From the NCBI GenBank assembly GCA_017533825.1, contig JAFWIE010000078.1:79443-143442 (forward strand): 64,000 nt of DNA, read 5' to 3'. Within the stretch, counting starts at the first letter, position 1. The number at the start of each line of letters is the position of its first letter. The notes under the pieces are model-generated. The model ran no database searches. It was not told where the DNA came from and saw only the letters and a list, made by a program, of their open reading frames with translations. Positions 8,388 through 17,236 of this stretch are shown here, piece by piece. The position numbers were made by a program, and so were the translations under genes. This DNA comes from Atopobiaceae bacterium (GTDB taxonomy: Bacteria; Actinomycetota; Coriobacteriia; Coriobacteriales; Atopobiaceae).

Positions 8388-9761
8388 TTACGCCTCCTCT
8401 GAATGCGAGCGTGCGCCGATGACACCAAGCACCCGCTGCTCACGATAGCGAAGGAACACCAAGCCACCCATCAAGCAGAAGAGCGTCGCGACGACTGCCG
8501 TCACGCGGTACCCGAAGCCGCCGGAGCCGATGGTCGCAATGGAAGAGAACAAGATCATGGCAAGGGATTGTCCGAGGGTCATGGAGAAGGTACGTGCCGC
8601 ATAGAACATGCCCTCTCGGTTCTCCCCCGTCTCGATGGCATCCGACTCCGCGATGTCGGCCAATACCGCTTGCGGCAGAATGCCGAGAACGGCCATGGGA
8701 ACGGCGGCCAGAATCGCGACCAAGGCACCCCATGCCAGCTCAGGAACCCCAAATTGCCCGCACACGCTCGTGACGCCAAAGGCGAGGCAGAAGAAGAAGA
8801 ACGCGAACGCGACAAGCCGCTTCTTCCCCATGCGCTTCGCGAGGATGTTGACAGGGCCATAGAAGACAAGGCTGATCACCGTCATGCCGGCAAACAGGAT
8901 GAAGTTCCACGAGCTGTCCAGCCCCATGAGGCTCGTCACGTAGAACGGCATGCCCGTCTGGAACATGGTGATGGCAACCCAGTACAGAATGTCCGAGATC
9001 TCGAAGACTTGGAACTCCTTGTTGCGGAAGGTCTTTACCACCGAGGCGCCCATGGGCGTCGTGGAAGGCTCCGTCTCGGCGTAGGCGTTCTCGTCGATGG
9101 TGAAGGCGGGCAGAAGCATGCATGCGATTGCGATGACGGCCAAGATGGCGATGGTGATTCGATACGAGTTCGCGATGCCCACCGAACCCTCCAGTAACCC
9201 TGCAATGGTCGGCACGAGATACGCGAAGGCCGTGCCGAGGAAGTAGGTGACCGAGATGTAGGTAGAGAGGTTCACGCGCAGCTCCTGCGTGCGCCCCAGC
9301 TCGGGAATGAGCGCGTTGAAGGGCGTGCAGTACAACGAGAGGGTAACGTAGAAGAGCACCAGGCAGACGAAGAGGGCGATGTCGTTGAAGAGCTCACTGC
9401 CCATGCCCGGCAGGGTGAACACCACGACGCACATGATGCCAAACGGGATGGCAGCCCACCTCATGAAGGGAATGCGACGACCGAGCTTGTGGTTGAGCGA
9501 GTCAGACTTGCTCGCAATGAAGGGATCGATGAAGCCGTCAACCAGTCGGCAGAACGCCGTGATGAGACCGATGATCGTCATACCGGCAAAGACGATGCCC
9601 TGCGTGATGAACAACGGCATGCCCGCAGCAATCGTCTCTTCGCTGGGCATGTAGAAGTACAGCAACCAGTTGGACACCACGCCCGAGAGCATCGCCCAAC
9701 CCAATTGTCCAATCGCGAAGTTGCGCATCACACGCCCATCCGCAAGCTTCTTCTCTGCCAT
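8388..9761 (-). CDS. GPH-family sugar:cation symporter (MelB-like)
   Basis: The 457-residue membrane protein has about 12 predicted hydrophobic helices and the glycoside-pentoside-hexuronide family signatures: FCRLVDGFIDPFIASKSD in the helix 2-3 region, followed by LGRRIPFMRW. The Asp residues of that first segment are the cation/sugar site in MelB. The start ATG follows AGAGGGAAC. It is the first gene of a two-gene operon with the alpha-galactosidase, so uptake of a galactoside coupled to Na+ or H+ is the likely job. No regulator is encoded alongside. The promoter must lie in the 114-bp gap shared with the divergent gene at 9876. Confidence 0.9.
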   Translation of the reverse strand: MAEKKLADGRVMRNFAIGQLGWAMLSGVVSNWLLYFYMPSEETIAAGMPLFITQGIVFAGMTIIGLITAFCRLVDGFIDPFIASKSDSLNHKLGRRIPFMRWAAIPFGIMCVVVFTLPGMGSELFNDIALFVCLVLFYVTLSLYCTPFNALIPELGRTQELRVNLSTYISVTYFLGTAFAYLVPTIAGLLEGSVGIANSYRITIAILAVIAIACMLLPAFTIDENAYAETEPSTTPMGASVVKTFRNKEFQVFEISDILYWVAITMFQTGMPFYVTSLMGLDSSWNFILFAGMTVISLVFYGPVNILAKRMGKKRLVAFAFFFFCLAFGVTSVCGQFGVPELAWGALVAILAAVPMAVLGILPQAVLADIAESDAIETGENREGMFYAARTFSMTLGQSLAMILFSSIATIGSGGFGYRVTAVVATLFCLMGGLVFLRYREQRVLGVIGARSHSEEA

Positions 9762-9875
9762 GTTCCCTCTCTTCCGTTGAGCCGGAGAGCGCCGCCCACA
9801 ATCTGCGCAATCGCTCCCCGACCATGTTTATACTTATGTCATCTATTGATTATGGCACACAGATTGGAGCCGTCC

Positions 9876-11351
9876 ATGGATGCACCGACCGACCGGGCAA
9901 GAATCATCTTTGGAAACAATGTCGGCGAGAAGGCCTACGCGGACGCGAGCAAGGCAAAGGCCCGCTTCGTGCACAAGTTCGGTGATGACTCGGACGCCAC
10001 CTACCACCTCGTCGCACGTGACGTCCCGGTCGTCGGGGAGCGCCTCGGCGTGCGTGGCCTCGCGCTCGCAGAGGAAGGCGCAGAGCCCCTCGCGTTCGAC
10101 GAGGAAGAGTCGCCCGTCGTCGTGGGAAACATCCGCATGGGCTTCGGGCACTACCGCATCTCCATGGCAATCGCCAGCGCGGCGCACGCCCTCGGCCATA
10201 CACCCTATTGGTTCGACCTCGCATCCTTCAGCGAATCGACCGTCTCGAAGGTCATCGCCCACCAGAACGACCTGTACTCATTGGGTTCGCGACTCTCCCA
10301 GCGCGTGGGCGCCTTCGACCGACTCTACTGGGAGCCGCTGAACTCAGAGGGATTCCGGCAGCTCACCTACAATGCCGGCGACCAGAAGACCATGGAGCTT
10401 GGCAAGCCGCTCTTCGCCGACCTCCCGAAGGACGTCCCCTACGTCGCCACGCATGCCTGGCCGGCACAGGCGGCTGTGCACGCCGGCCTCACCCACGTGG
10501 TCAATGCCATCCCCGACAACTGGCCCATGGCGCTGCACCTCGCCGAAGGGGCCATCCATGCAGTTCAGACGCCGTCGGCCTTCCTCGGGTATCACCAGCT
10601 CCGTGGCATGGACAAGAAGCGCCAGCTCAAGCCCATGCCCCTCTCTGCCATCCGACAATGCGGGCACTACATCGACCATGAGCTCGTCTCGAACATCGAG
10701 CGCGACTGCGCAGCTCGCCGCAACCGGCTCCTGGGCGGCGGTCCCGTCCGTTGGCTGCTCTCCGTGGGTGGGGCGGGAGCCCAGCAGGAGCTCTTCGCCG
10801 CCATCGTGGCGCATCTGCTTCCCTACGTGCAGACGAAGCAGGCGGTGCTGCTCGTCAATGTCGGCGACCACAAGGACGTCTGGGAGGCCCTCGAGCACGA
10901 TGTACCCAGCCTCGCCTCGATGGCGCAGCGGCACTTCAACGACTTCGACGAGGTGGCACGCATGGCCGACCAGGCGCTCGACGGAGACCTCGAGGGTGTC
11001 CACGCCTTCTGTGACGACGACATTTTTGCCGCCGTATACTCTTCGAACCTGCTCATGCGCTGCTGCGACGTCCTTGCGACCAAGCCCAGCGAGTTCTCGT
11101 TCTATCCCGTCCCGAAGCTCATGATTCATCGCGTGGGCGGACACGAGGCTTGGGGCGCCATACGAGCCGCGGAAGTCGGTGACGGAACCTACGAGATCGA
11201 CGACACCAACGAGGTGCTGGCGATGATCGATGCGTTCCAGTACGATCGCGAGCTCGTGGCATCGATGTGCGACAACATCGAGCGCGCCAACAAGATCGGC
11301 ATCTACAACGGTGCCTACGAAGTCGTGCGCCTTGCCGTGGAAGGCGCATAG
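9876..11351 (+). CDS. Uncharacterised protein with GT-B-like motifs
   Basis: I do not recognise a named family for certain. The 491-residue soluble protein starts at ATG 9876 (GGAG 8 nt upstream); the upstream ATG at 9852 has no ribosome site. After about 75 residues it shows VVVGNIRMGFGHYRISMAIA, which resembles the N-terminal GHG-type loop of MurG/diacylglycerol glucosyltransferase enzymes. Near the middle is WLLSVGGAGAQQEL, like their second-domain Gly-rich loop. Thus a GT-B glycosyltransferase or related fold is plausible but is inference from two motifs. No signal peptide or membrane helix is seen. It is divergent from the galactoside operon and monocistronic, ending at a strong terminator. 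Confidence 0.75.
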   Translation: MDAPTDRARIIFGNNVGEKAYADASKAKARFVHKFGDDSDATYHLVARDVPVVGERLGVRGLALAEEGAEPLAFDEEESPVVVGNIRMGFGHYRISMAIASAAHALGHTPYWFDLASFSESTVSKVIAHQNDLYSLGSRLSQRVGAFDRLYWEPLNSEGFRQLTYNAGDQKTMELGKPLFADLPKDVPYVATHAWPAQAAVHAGLTHVVNAIPDNWPMALHLAEGAIHAVQTPSAFLGYHQLRGMDKKRQLKPMPLSAIRQCGHYIDHELVSNIERDCAARRNRLLGGGPVRWLLSVGGAGAQQELFAAIVAHLLPYVQTKQAVLLVNVGDHKDVWEALEHDVPSLASMAQRHFNDFDEVARMADQALDGDLEGVHAFCDDDIFAAVYSSNLLMRCCDVLATKPSEFSFYPVPKLMIHRVGGHEAWGAIRAAEVGDGTYEIDDTNEVLAMIDAFQYDRELVASMCDNIERANKIGIYNGAYEVVRLAVEGA

Positions 11352-11400
11352 CCGTCCGATTCAAGACGACCCACGACGCGCTGACCTCGAAGATGAAGGA

Positions 11401-11439
11401 GTGGCCACGAGGGAACGTCCCCCGTGGCCACCCCCTTTT
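11401..11439 (+). terminator. Rho-independent terminator
   Basis: GTGGCCACG (11401-11409) pairs with CGTGGCCAC (11423-11431), with inner GGG/CCC pairing, followed by CCCCTTTT. Confidence 0.8.
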
Positions 11440-11468
11440 GACTCGCGTCCTACCAGAGGCGTCAGGTC

Positions 11469-12677
11469 CTACCAGATGCGTCTGATGGCCAGACCGCTCT
11501 GCAGCTTGGGATCGAACCACGTGGACTTGGGAGGCATGATGCCGCCCTTGTCCGCGACGGCCATGAGTTCGTCCATCGAGGTTGGGAAGAGCGCGAACGC
11601 GACAGCATGGTCGCCCGCCCTCCGCTCGAGTTCCGCCGCGTCGACACCACCGACGAAGCTCGCCCGCTCGTCCGTGCGCGGATCGGCAATTCCGAGCAGG
11701 GGTTCCAGAACCTGGTCCTGTAGCACCGTCACGTCGAGCTCGTCCGACGAACCACGCCAGCAAAGCTCGCGCCACGTCCCGTGCAGGTACATCCCAAACT
11801 CGTCCTTCCGCTCGGGGACCACTGCCGCGTCACGCGCGTCACCGCAGGAGAAGCCCGCCGCATCAAGCGCGGCAAGGAACGCCGCCTCGTCAAAGTCCTC
11901 GGGCAGCTCGATGATTCGGTTGTAGGCCAAGATCCGCAGCTGGTTTGCCGGGAACAGCACTGCCAGGAACGCCTCCGCGGGATCGTCCACGCGGCCTTCA
12001 GCCCGTCTCTTCTCGCAAATCGCCGCAGCCGCAGCCGCTCGATGGTGTCCGTCCGCAATGTAGGCACGCTCCACTGTCGAGAAGGCAACGCCGAGCGCCC
12101 CGACGCCCACCTCACGAGCGACGCGCCACACACGCTGGTGCACGCCATCGGAGGCAACGAAGTCGTAGATGGGCTCTCCTTGCTTCGCGGCACCGACGAT
12201 GACGTCAATGGCCATGCTGTCGCGATACGCCACGAACACCGGACCGGTCTGTGCGCGCAGCCCCGTGATGTGACGCACGCGGTCGGCTTCCTTCTGGGGA
12301 AGCGTGAGCTCGTGCTTGCACAGCGTTCCGTCAAGATAGTCATCAGCGGCGATGGCCCCCAGAACGCCCGTCTGACGATGGCCGTCGGGCGTCGTCAGCT
12401 CATAGAGGTACAGGCAGGGCTTCTCGTCACGGACCAGCGTCCCGTCAAGCTGTCGCTCACGCAAGAGCTTCGCGGCGTATTCATATACTTCAGGTGCCTG
12501 CGCATCATACCCGATGTCGAAGCCCGTCTCGGGACGGTCGATGGCGAGGAACGAGGTCGGGTGCTCCGCCACGTATGCGCGGGCCTCCTCGTCCGTGAAG
12601 ACGTCATAGGGCAGCGAGGCAAACTCGGCCGCTCGCTCGGGGGCAGGTCGCAGACAAGTGATTGGTTCTACGTGCAT
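11469..12677 (-). CDS. DUF1015 family protein
   Basis: The 402-residue protein matches DUF1015 throughout. It opens with CLRPAPERAAEFASLPYDVF, has the family's ADGHHRAAAAA motif near the middle, and ends with the typical IMPPKSTWFDPKLQSGL. The start is the ATG at 12675-12677 behind AAGGAGAG; the longer frame upstream has no ribosome site. Its biochemical function is not established. In many Firmicutes and Actinobacteria DUF1015 genes sit beside serA/serC, and two serA-like genes lie 10 kb away here, so a link to serine metabolism is possible but not shown by adjacency. Confidence 0.9.
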   Translation of the reverse strand: MHVEPITCLRPAPERAAEFASLPYDVFTDEEARAYVAEHPTSFLAIDRPETGFDIGYDAQAPEVYEYAAKLLRERQLDGTLVRDEKPCLYLYELTTPDGHRQTGVLGAIAADDYLDGTLCKHELTLPQKEADRVRHITGLRAQTGPVFVAYRDSMAIDVIVGAAKQGEPIYDFVASDGVHQRVWRVAREVGVGALGVAFSTVERAYIADGHHRAAAAAAICEKRRAEGRVDDPAEAFLAVLFPANQLRILAYNRIIELPEDFDEAAFLAALDAAGFSCGDARDAAVVPERKDEFGMYLHGTWRELCWRGSSDELDVTVLQDQVLEPLLGIADPRTDERASFVGGVDAAELERRAGDHAVAFALFPTSMDELMAVADKGGIMPPKSTWFDPKLQSGLAIRRIW

Positions 12678-12995
12678 GCTCAACTCTCCTTCGGGAGGGA
12701 CAAATCCCGTGACATAGTACACCCCAAGCCTTGCTTCCGCGCATTTTCCAAAGTGTTGCGAAGAGGTGTCCACAAATGGACGCTCCCCTTCATAGACGTA
12801 TGTCAAGCAAGTGCGCGCGGACAACGGCATCACCGCGACGTCGCTTGCGAATGGGCGCGTCCTTGTCGCGTGCGCCCCTTCTCTGCACCTTCCATCGAAC
12901 GTTCAAAAAACACCGCATGAGCGGACGCCAAGTCGGGTACAACTATGTTCATGGGTAAGAACAGCCATGCGCTATATATACGAAAGGGGTTTATC
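12678..12995. other. Intergenic region, 318 bp
   Basis: This holds the divergent control regions of the DUF1015 and phasin-like genes. TACAACTATGTT near 12939 and the TA-rich TATATATA near 12974 are possible -10 elements for the plus-strand operon. An 8-bp palindrome GAACGTTC occurs near 12898. I see no gene. Confidence 0.4.
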
Positions 12996-13361
12996 ATGGC
13001 AGCATTTGACTTTGGCGAGAGCGTTCGCAAGATCTTCCTGGTTGGCATCGGTGCCGTCGCAACCGGAGCCGAGAAGTCCCAGCAGCTCATCGACGAGCTC
13101 GTAAAGAAGGGCGAGCTCACTGTCGAGCAGGGCAAGGACCTCAACGAGGAGCTCACGCGCAAGGCAGCCAAGGCGGCTACCGACACGCACGAGTCCTTCA
13201 TCCGCTCGCGCATGGAGAGCATGACGGCCGAGGAGCGCGCAGCCTACGCAAAGCGCGTCGCCGACATCGCTCAGGAGATCGACGAGCGTGCCACGACGGT
13301 CGACGCAGAGGTCGAAGACGCCGAGGGCGAGGCGGCAGACGAAGGCAGCGCCGAGGAGTAA
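12996..13361 (+). CDS. Phasin-like small helical protein
   Basis: This 121-residue protein begins MAAFDFGESVRKIFLVGIGAVATGAE, a short amphipathic or membrane-touching helix, followed by coiled-coil-like charged helices (QQLIDELVKKGELTVEQGKDLNEELTRKA) and an acidic tail. The pattern fits the phasin/poly-granule-associated family. The start ATG follows AAAGGGG. It lies 9 bp before the UbiB/AarF kinase gene, and small phasin-like proteins are often encoded directly before such kinases, so the two probably act together at the membrane. The exact role is unknown. Confidence 0.8.
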   Translation: MAAFDFGESVRKIFLVGIGAVATGAEKSQQLIDELVKKGELTVEQGKDLNEELTRKAAKAATDTHESFIRSRMESMTAEERAAYAKRVADIAQEIDERATTVDAEVEDAEGEAADEGSAEE

Positions 13362-13370
13362 GTGTGAGGC

Positions 13371-15137
13371 GTGGAGCAACGGCCACAAAGCGCTAACGAG
13401 CGCGCAGGACAAGCGGGCGCAGGCGACGGCTTCGACGAGGATGCCGCACGCCTGCGCACGTGGTATAAGGACGTCACAGGTGAGGCGCTCACGCGCGAGG
13501 AGACCATCGGCCTTCTTGGTGGAAGACCTGATGGAATCAATAATTATGGCCTCAACCGAAGGGCCCGCCTCACGCGCGTCTTGCAGATTCTCTCAATCGT
13601 GCGCAAGTACGACATTCTGCATGGCCTCACGCCTACCACGATGCGCATCATGCTGGAGGAGCTCGGCCCGACTTTCGTGAAGGCCGGGCAAATCCTCTCG
13701 ATGCGTTCCGAAATCCTGCCCGAGTCGTTTTGCCGTGAGCTGAGCAAGCTCCGCACCGAAGTCGAACCCATGTCGCGCGAGGTGATGCTACGCACCTTGC
13801 GCGCTGAATACGACACTCCCCTCGAAGAGATATTCGACGCCATCGACGACGTCCCCCTCGGCTCGGCATCGGTGGCCCAGGTACACAAGGCTCGCCTGGT
13901 CACAGGAGAAGACGTCGCCATAAAGATTCAACGCCCCAACGTACGCCAGACCATGTCCCAAGACATCTCCATCATGCGCTCGATAGCCAAGCGCGCGACG
14001 CACGTGATGCGGGACGATCAGTTCCTCGACATCAGGAGCGTGGTGGAGGAGCTCTGGCAGTCGTTTAGGGAAGAGACGGACTTCCTCGTGGAAGCGCGTA
14101 GCTTGGACGAGTTCCGGCGCAACAACGCGAACTGCGTCTTCATCACCTGCCCCAAGCCGTTCATGGGCTTGTGCACCCAACACGTCGTGGTCATGGACTA
14201 CATAGAAGGAATTCCCATCTCGCACGTGGACGAGTTACGTGACGAGGGATATGACCTCGAGGAAATCGGCATCAAACTCGTCGACAACTACGCGAGCCAG
14301 ATGCTCGACGACGGCTTCTTTCATGCCGACCCTCATCCCGGCAACCTCGTCATCGCGGATGGAAAGATCGCGTATCTGGACCTTGGCATCATGGGACGCC
14401 TCTCTTCGCATGACCGAAATGCCGTTTCGGAGATGGTGTTTGCCGTGGGAGACATGGACACGCCACGTCTCAAGGACGGTTTGCTGCGCTTCTCGGTGTC
14501 CACGGACCTCGGCAGCATCGACCACGCCCAGCTTCTCGCCGACCTCGATGCCGTGATGCAGGAGTACGGCACTGCAACGCTTGCCGAGCTCGACCTCGGA
14601 CGGTTTCTCAACGCCATCATCACGCTCGCCCGCCGCAACAACATCGAGCTACCGAGTTCAGTGACCATGATGGGGCGCTCGCTCGTAACGCTCGAGGGTA
14701 CGGTAGGTAGCCTGCTCGCCAACGAGAGCATCGTGGGCATCTTGGCCAACCACATTCGCTCGCAGGTCTCGATGCGCGATGCCGCCAAGCAGGAGGCGCA
14801 GACGCTAGCCCGCGAGACGCGCCTTGCCACACACAGCCTGCTCAAGGCAGCGTCGCAGGCGTCGCTCGCCATGAACATGCTCACGCGCGGGCAATTGCGC
14901 GTCAACATGGACATACCCGGCTCCGACGACCCCATCGCGGACTTCTCGCACGCCTTCGACCGTCTGACCATGGGCATTGTCATCGCGGGACTCTTCATCG
15001 GCTCGTCCGTCATCTACTACTCCGGCATCAAGCCGCTGCTCTTTGGCGTCCCGGTGCTGGGATTCGTAGGATTTGTGGTCGCCTTCGCGATGGGCCTACG
15101 TCTGGTCATCGAAATCATGCGCGAAGGCAAACGCTGA
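13371..15137 (+). CDS. ABC1/UbiB (AarF) family atypical kinase
   Basis: The 588-residue protein carries the UbiB signatures: KAGQILSMRSE (KxGQ motif, about residue 103), the alanine-rich nucleotide loop PLGSASVAQVH (about 163), VVMDYIEG and the catalytic FFHADPHPGNL (about 317), followed by YLDLGIMG. Two hydrophobic helices at the C-terminus (about 530-585) anchor it in the membrane. UbiB-type proteins have ATPase activity and support isoprenoid-quinone lipid metabolism or extraction. This organism type may lack ubiquinone, so the substrate here is open. The start is GTG 13371, just after the phasin-like gene, with only a weak GAGG ribosome site, consistent with coupling. Confidence 0.92.
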   Translation: MEQRPQSANERAGQAGAGDGFDEDAARLRTWYKDVTGEALTREETIGLLGGRPDGINNYGLNRRARLTRVLQILSIVRKYDILHGLTPTTMRIMLEELGPTFVKAGQILSMRSEILPESFCRELSKLRTEVEPMSREVMLRTLRAEYDTPLEEIFDAIDDVPLGSASVAQVHKARLVTGEDVAIKIQRPNVRQTMSQDISIMRSIAKRATHVMRDDQFLDIRSVVEELWQSFREETDFLVEARSLDEFRRNNANCVFITCPKPFMGLCTQHVVVMDYIEGIPISHVDELRDEGYDLEEIGIKLVDNYASQMLDDGFFHADPHPGNLVIADGKIAYLDLGIMGRLSSHDRNAVSEMVFAVGDMDTPRLKDGLLRFSVSTDLGSIDHAQLLADLDAVMQEYGTATLAELDLGRFLNAIITLARRNNIELPSSVTMMGRSLVTLEGTVGSLLANESIVGILANHIRSQVSMRDAAKQEAQTLARETRLATHSLLKAASQASLAMNMLTRGQLRVNMDIPGSDDPIADFSHAFDRLTMGIVIAGLFIGSSVIYYSGIKPLLFGVPVLGFVGFVVAFAMGLRLVIEIMREGKR

Positions 15138-15168
15138 GCGGCAAACCGCCTGCCGTTGGAGGTACCGC

Positions 15169-15567
15169 CTATTCCCCCGCATCCAGCCAACGTTTGCGGC
15201 TAAGGAAGTTCCACACCATCACCACGCCCGTCGCACACACCTTCGTGACCGTGACCGCAAGCGCCGACTTGCCCAGAAGCGCCACGCCAATCCACATGAG
15301 CGCTTCATTGATCAGCAGTCCCACCAGCGAGAGGGCCACAAAGATGGTAAGCTCGCTCCCGCGCGAGAGGTCCTCGCGACGCGTAAACACGAATCGCATG
15401 GAAGCGAGGTAGTTGAACACTACCGAGACGACAAACGACAGCGCCGCCGAGATGACGGGATCCACCCCAAACACCTGCGAGAGCAGCATGAGCACACCAT
15501 AGTCGACGGCGAACGCAGCAAAGCCCACCACCGAGAACTTCGCGACCTGTGCAAAGAGCCGCTCCAT
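15169..15567 (-). CDS. GtrA-like membrane protein
   Basis: A 132-residue protein with four membrane helices matches the GtrA family. FSVVGFAAFAVDYGVLMLL at the start and the conserved SFVVSVVFNYLASMRFVF are diagnostic. GtrA proteins are thought to flip or position undecaprenyl- or polyprenyl-linked sugars for surface glycan synthesis. The start is the ATG at 15565-15567 behind GGAGG, 54 codons into the longer open frame. It is encoded alone between the convergent kinase gene and the divergent polysaccharide deacetylase, which fits a cell-envelope role. Confidence 0.88.
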   Translation of the reverse strand: MERLFAQVAKFSVVGFAAFAVDYGVLMLLSQVFGVDPVISAALSFVVSVVFNYLASMRFVFTRREDLSRGSELTIFVALSLVGLLINEALMWIGVALLGKSALAVTVTKVCATGVVMVWNFLSRKRWLDAGE

Positions 15568-15712
15568 CTGAACCTCCAACTCATCATGGCACGCCGATTC
15601 AACGGTCACCCATCTTTTCACATCGTGACATCCCCTTCAAGCCCCACGCCGAAAGCAGGAAGCAGCATCGGAGAGTGCTATAGTGGCATAACGCGCTTAT
15701 ACAGGAGAACAC

Positions 15713-17236
15713 ATGGAACATCGCACCAACCCCTATGACGAGGGGGACATCATACCGACGCCCATGAGCGGGGAGCATCGCGAGCGCGAGGAGCCTCTGG
15801 CATCGACCTCGCGGAGCCGTGCCACGCAGTCGGCGCGCGATGCCGCAGCACGACGAGCTGCCAACGCACGCGCGGGATCGGGCACGAAGCAGGGCTCGGC
15901 GAGACAACGACGCCCGCAGCGTCGCAACCCCAACGACCGCCCGGAGCTCAGCGTGCAGAACACCATTCGCCGGCGTCGCAAGATCGGCATCGGCGTCATC
16001 GTCGGCTCGATCGTCACAGCCATCCTGCTGCTCACCGCTTTGCTCTTCTGGATCAACCGTCCCGTGCCCATCACCGTCAACGGGCAGCAGGCAGAGGTAC
16101 GCATAGGTTCGACCTTGCGCGAGGTGCTTCACGAGACCGATGTCTCCGTCGAGCCGGGCAACTACGTGACCGTCTCGGGCAATGTCATCCAAGCGAACCA
16201 AGGCCGCGCCTTCAACGCCGTCGTCAACGGCAACCGCTTGACTCCGGAACAGATTGAGGACCTGCGCATCCAAGGCACCGAGGCGATCGAGTTCAGCGAC
16301 GGTGACGACATCATCGAGGAATTCAACGCCAGCTCCGAGAGCATCGAGCCGTACCTGCGGATGGAAGGCAGTGGCTACTCGCTGCAGTACGTCTCGCAGT
16401 GGGCACGCATGGGTGAGCGGCAGTATCGAACGGGCAAGGTTTCTGGCGAGACGGCCGAGGTCATCACCGTCGAGCCACGCGACTGCATCATCACGTGCCG
16501 CGACCTCTATCTCGAGCCGGGCGACGACGGCGTGAAGTACGTCGCCCTCACCTTCGACGACGGTCCCTCAGACGTCAACACCCCGCAGTACCTCGACATC
16601 CTGGACCGCTATGGCGTCAAGGCGACCTTCTACAACCTGGGCGAAAACACCCAGGCCTTCCCCGAGCTCGCACGCGACGTCATCGCGCGCGGACACCAGC
16701 TCTGCAACCACACCATGGCGCACAACCAACTGACGGCCGTGGACAGCCAGACCATCTACAACGAGATAACCACCTCGGCTGACGTCATAGCACAGACCAC
16801 CGGTGTCCAAACCACCCACATCCGGCCCCCCTACGGCGACTTCACGGAGCGCAGCTGGCTCGCATCCGGTGGCTCCATCACCGCCGCGGTGCGCTGGACC
16901 GGTGACTCGCAGGATTGGCGCTACACGGGACTCAACGACACCGAGACTGTCCAGACGATTGTGGACAACTCGCTGCTCAACATCCACTCCGGCTCCATCA
17001 TCCTCATGCACGACGGTGGCGGTGGCGGAGCACAGGACATCGCGGCACTGCCCAAGCTCATCGAGCGCCTGCAGGCGGACGGGTATACGTTCGTCACCAT
17101 CTCGGACCTGATGCGCCAAGCTGGCGACATTCCTGAAGAAGTCTGCTCCGGCACGTCGACGATGCCTCAAGACGCCGTCTGGCCCAAGGAGATTCACCCC
17201 GACGACATAGCCGCAGCCGCTGCGAGCTCGACATGA
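15713..17236 (+). CDS. Membrane-anchored polysaccharide deacetylase (CE4)
   Basis: The 507-residue protein has a basic, Arg-rich cytoplasmic N-terminus (about 1-90), one membrane helix (IGVIVGSIVTAILLLTALLF), and an extracellular segment with a DUF348/ubiquitin-like repeat (VNGQQAEVRIGSTLREVLHET). The NodB domain runs from about residue 275. Its CE4 motifs are visible: TFDDGPSD (metal Asp and catalytic Asp, about 280), NHTMAHNQL (metal His pair), RPPYGDF, the Asp-Trp of DSQDW and ILMHD. It probably removes N-acetyl groups from peptidoglycan GlcNAc or another wall glycan. The start ATG follows AGGAGA. The stop overlaps the next gene's ATG (ATGA). Confidence 0.92.
   Translation: MEHRTNPYDEGDIIPTPMSGEHREREEPLASTSRSRATQSARDAAARRAANARAGSGTKQGSARQRRPQRRNPNDRPELSVQNTIRRRRKIGIGVIVGSIVTAILLLTALLFWINRPVPITVNGQQAEVRIGSTLREVLHETDVSVEPGNYVTVSGNVIQANQGRAFNAVVNGNRLTPEQIEDLRIQGTEAIEFSDGDDIIEEFNASSESIEPYLRMEGSGYSLQYVSQWARMGERQYRTGKVSGETAEVITVEPRDCIITCRDLYLEPGDDGVKYVALTFDDGPSDVNTPQYLDILDRYGVKATFYNLGENTQAFPELARDVIARGHQLCNHTMAHNQLTAVDSQTIYNEITTSADVIAQTTGVQTTHIRPPYGDFTERSWLASGGSITAAVRWTGDSQDWRYTGLNDTETVQTIVDNSLLNIHSGSIILMHDGGGGGAQDIAALPKLIERLQADGYTFVTISDLMRQAGDIPEEVCSGTSTMPQDAVWPKEIHPDDIAAAAASST

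Noticed and set aside
6720..8402. 560-codon plus-strand frame over the alpha-galactosidase
   Set aside because: The minus strand encodes all GH36 motifs in a coupled operon. The plus frame is low-information and has no start context.
11505..11530. tRNA T-arm-like GGATCGAACC
   Set aside because: It lies inside the DUF1015 coding sequence (WFDPK end), and no cloverleaf can be drawn around it.
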